Shown here: piece by piece, positions 62,448 to 64,000 of the stretch
How the letters are laid out: each line of letters starts with the position of its first letter
Numbering within the stretch: the stretch's first letter is position 1
Origin: Synechococcus sp. KORDI-49
GTDB taxonomy: Bacteria; Cyanobacteriota; Cyanobacteriia; PCC-6307; Cyanobiaceae
Direction of reading: 5' to 3'
Assembly (NCBI RefSeq): GCF_000737575.1
Contig: NZ_CP006270.1
Coordinates: forward strand, 561,163-625,162
DNA: 64,000 nucleotides
Notes under the pieces: model-generated
Seen by the model: the letters and a program-made list of their open reading frames with translations, nothing else
The model's database searches: none
Told to the model about the DNA's origin: nothing
Program-made: the position numbers and the translations under genes

Positions 62448-63413
62448 CTAGGGGGCGGGCTGCTGCTCAGGGTCGCTCCGGTGGATCGGAGGCATCACCG
62501 TGAGAATCACCTCAGCGCGCACCGGCCGTCCCAGTTCGTTGCTGCAGCGCGCATCGATGTGATGGCGGAGCCCGTCCACCGTGGCACTGTCCAGTGGCTC
62601 CAGGGGGTTGATGTACACCACCACGAAGGCGGTGCGGCCCAGCTGCTGCACGGTGAAATCCATCATCTGCAGCGAAAGCCCGGAGAGTTCCTGCATCAGC
62701 ACCTGTCGGGTGCGCTGCAGCACCCCAGGATCGGCCGCCTTACCGGCAGCCTGGCTCAGAGCATCCCGCAGCGCCTGCAGCGGCTCCCTCAGCAGCACCC
62801 CACTCACCGCCAGCACCAGCAGCGCATCGGTGATCGGAGCCAGCGGAGCCAGAAGCGTGGTCTGAAGCAACGGCGTCGCCAGCAGTGCCAGACCTGTGGA
62901 AGCTGTGATCAGCGCATCGATGCGGGCATTGCGCGCTTCCGTGAGAAGCAGCAGCGAGATGCGACCGGTGCGCCGCCAGTCACGGAAATGCCGCCAGGAC
63001 AGCAGCCAGCAGAGGCCCGTCACCGCGACGGTGTAAGCGGCCACCGGCTCGAGGGTGAGTGGAGGAATCTCTGCACCCCGCCACCAGTCGATAAGGGTGC
63101 CGCAGGAGCTGCTGAGCCCGAAGCCGATCACTCCCAGCAACACCAGGGAGCGGAACAGCACATACAGAGCTTCCTGACCTTCATAGCCATAGGGCCAGGC
63201 GCGATCCGGCGGCCGCACCACGTTGCGGCTGATGCGGCTGGCGATCAGCGAGGAGCCCACCAACACCGCCGAATAGAGGCCATCCAGCAGCAGGGCTGAG
63301 GATCCGGTGAGCACGTGAGCCACAAAACCGGCCAGGGTCATCACCGCGTTGGCGCCGATGCCGAAGCGCAGGGAGCGCTGTTCGATGCGGCGGGCCAGCG
63401 CGTCGTCGCTCAT
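62448..63413 (-). CDS. CDF-like cation efflux membrane protein
   Basis: 321 residues from ATG 63413. Six predicted helices ([59 protein letters not shown]) and a cytoplasmic C-terminal domain. [10 protein letters not shown] corresponds to the HxxxD/LxDxxHxxxD region, and [12 protein letters not shown] to the second metal site. Histidine ligands at these sites are not obvious. The metal is unknown. The start overlaps the trmFO stop (ATGA). Confidence 0.78.
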   Translation of the reverse strand: MSDDALARRIEQRSLRFGIGANAVMTLAGFVAHVLTGSSALLLDGLYSAVLVGSSLIASRISRNVVRPPDRAWPYGYEGQEALYVLFRSLVLLGVIGFGLSSSCGTLIDWWRGAEIPPLTLEPVAAYTVAVTGLCWLLSWRHFRDWRRTGRISLLLLTEARNARIDALITASTGLALLATPLLQTTLLAPLAPITDALLVLAVSGVLLREPLQALRDALSQAAGKAADPGVLQRTRQVLMQELSGLSLQMMDFTVQQLGRTAFVVVYINPLEPLDSATVDGLRHHIDARCSNELGRPVRAEVILTVMPPIHRSDPEQQPAP

Positions 63414-64000
63414 GCCAGGAGGGGATGCAGCAACTGGGACTGAACCCGTTCCAGATCCGCGAGAGCCCGATCCCGGTACGCGCCGTAACGGGCCCGCTTG
63501 TCGCGGATCCGTTCCGGCAGATCCGGCAGCAAACCGAAATTGGGGGGCATCGGCTGAAACTTCGCCGTCGGCGCTTCGCTCACGAAGTGGGTGAGTGCAC
63601 CGCTCATGGTGGTGGGCGGCAGATCGATCGTCTCCAGACCGCGGGCCAGACGGGCGGCATTGGTGCCCGCCAGCCAACCGCCGGCAACGGCGGCGGCATA
63701 GCCCTCTGTGCCGGTGATCTGGCCTGCCGCGAGCAACGATGGCCTGCTGCGGAACTGCAGGGTGGGCGTCAGCAGCTGCGGAGATTCCAGAAAGGTGTTG
63801 CGGTGCATCACCCCGAAGCGAACGAATTCGGCCTGTTCAAGTCCAGGGATCATCTGCAACACCCGCTTCTGTTCCCCCCACTTGAGGTTGGTCTGGAACC
63901 CCACCAGATTCCACAGGCGTCCGTCCTTGTCCTCCTGACGCAGCTGAACCACGCCGTAGGCCCGCTTGGCTCGCCGCACATCCCGATCGTTCACATCGCC
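63410..64000 (-). CDS. trmFO: TrmFO tRNA (uracil-54-C5) methyltransferase, C-terminal part (cut by window edge)
   Basis: 196 codons of the C-terminal part are in the window; the gene continues past the right edge. [77 protein letters not shown] and [15 protein letters not shown] are diagnostic of the folate- and FAD-dependent TrmFO. It methylates U54 in tRNA. Translationally coupled to the CDF-like gene. Confidence 0.94.
   Translation of the reverse strand, partial: GDVNDRDVRRAKRAYGVVQLRQEDKDGRLWNLVGFQTNLKWGEQKRVLQMIPGLEQAEFVRFGVMHRNTFLESPQLLTPTLQFRSRPSLLAAGQITGTEGYAAAVAGGWLAGTNAARLARGLETIDLPPTTMSGALTHFVSEAPTAKFQPMPPNFGLLPDLPERIRDKRARYGAYRDRALADLERVQSQLLHPLLA

Noticed and set aside
1-64000. 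tRNA, rRNA, CRISPR, transposase or prophage genes
   Set aside because: I looked for cloverleaf-like stretches, regular repeats, terminal inverted repeats and integrase motifs in the gaps and saw none. A tRNAscan or Infernal run could still find a small RNA.

Overview
The window looks like a GC-rich marine picocyanobacterial chromosome, most likely Synechococcus subcluster 5 or a close Cyanobium relative. The evidence is chlorophyll genes (BciA-type divinyl reductase, Ycf54), the carotenoid isomerase CrtH, a PsbP-family lipoprotein, a phycobilisome linker (which argues against Prochlorococcus), ClpC, a picocyanobacterial SphS/SphR-type phosphate sensor pair, and many short picocyanobacterial hypotheticals. 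Genes are very tightly packed, often sharing start/stop codons (ATGA, GTGA, TTGA, TGATG), and GTG and TTG starts are common. No rRNA, tRNA, CRISPR array, insertion sequence or prophage was seen. The DNA is ordinary core chromosome with a few accessory patches.

Layout. 1-1905: a Zn/Mn ABC importer (znuA divergent from znuC-znuB) around a Zur/Fur-like operator. 2.0-9.5 kb: housekeeping genes (prs, bciA, malQ), an LCP-family protein and a RodZ-like protein. 9.5-12.1 kb: a coupled minus-strand operon phoB-phoR-rluB-rodZ-like. 12.2-19.7 kb: an ABC1 kinase, a PLP decarboxylase, RlpA, CdsA, then the coupled chain clpC-gldA-hydrolase-DUF2993, which continues to 22.2 kb. 22.4-29.4 kb: rimI, then the plus-strand run lysA-cdaA-uppS-bioB, small proteins, a PfkB kinase and trhO. 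29.3-32.7 kb: paired small membrane proteins, a GST-DUF952 fusion, lipA and a stand-alone LuxR-type helix-turn-helix protein. 32.7-34.9 kb is an accessory patch: a vanadium haloperoxidase with a broken RTX-like fragment just downstream. 35-44.5 kb: recR, a PsbP-like lipoprotein, a second LCP gene with a Pho-box-like element, a CPA2 antiporter, an ABC exporter, an RRM protein, a DEAD-box helicase and a cupin. 44.5-55.5 kb: recD-recB, then recC, separated by a membrane-anchored phycobilisome linker and a small phosphatase, then a PPP-type phosphatase. 55.5-64 kb: Nif11-like protein, Ycf54, PdxJ, an acyltransferase, BolA-Grx4, an atypical response regulator, CrtH, a CDF-like transporter and the C-terminal part of TrmFO.

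Functional themes are cell-envelope and lipid metabolism (lysA, uppS, cdsA, plsC-like, two LCP proteins, RlpA, RodZ-like, cdaA), pigment synthesis (bciA, ycf54, crtH), metal and phosphate homeostasis, cold or stress RNA metabolism (rbp, deaD) and RecBCD-type break repair.

The most interesting items are: the linker with an ApcE-like repeat and a C-terminal membrane helix; an OmpR-family regulator that lacks the phosphoacceptor aspartate and sits behind a perfect 16-bp palindrome; the Pho-box-like triple repeat upstream of an LCP gene; the haloperoxidase with a Ca-binding-like loop and an RTX-like relic beside it; the hairpin in the deaD leader; and several very small membrane proteins. I found no convincing wholly new multi-gene system.
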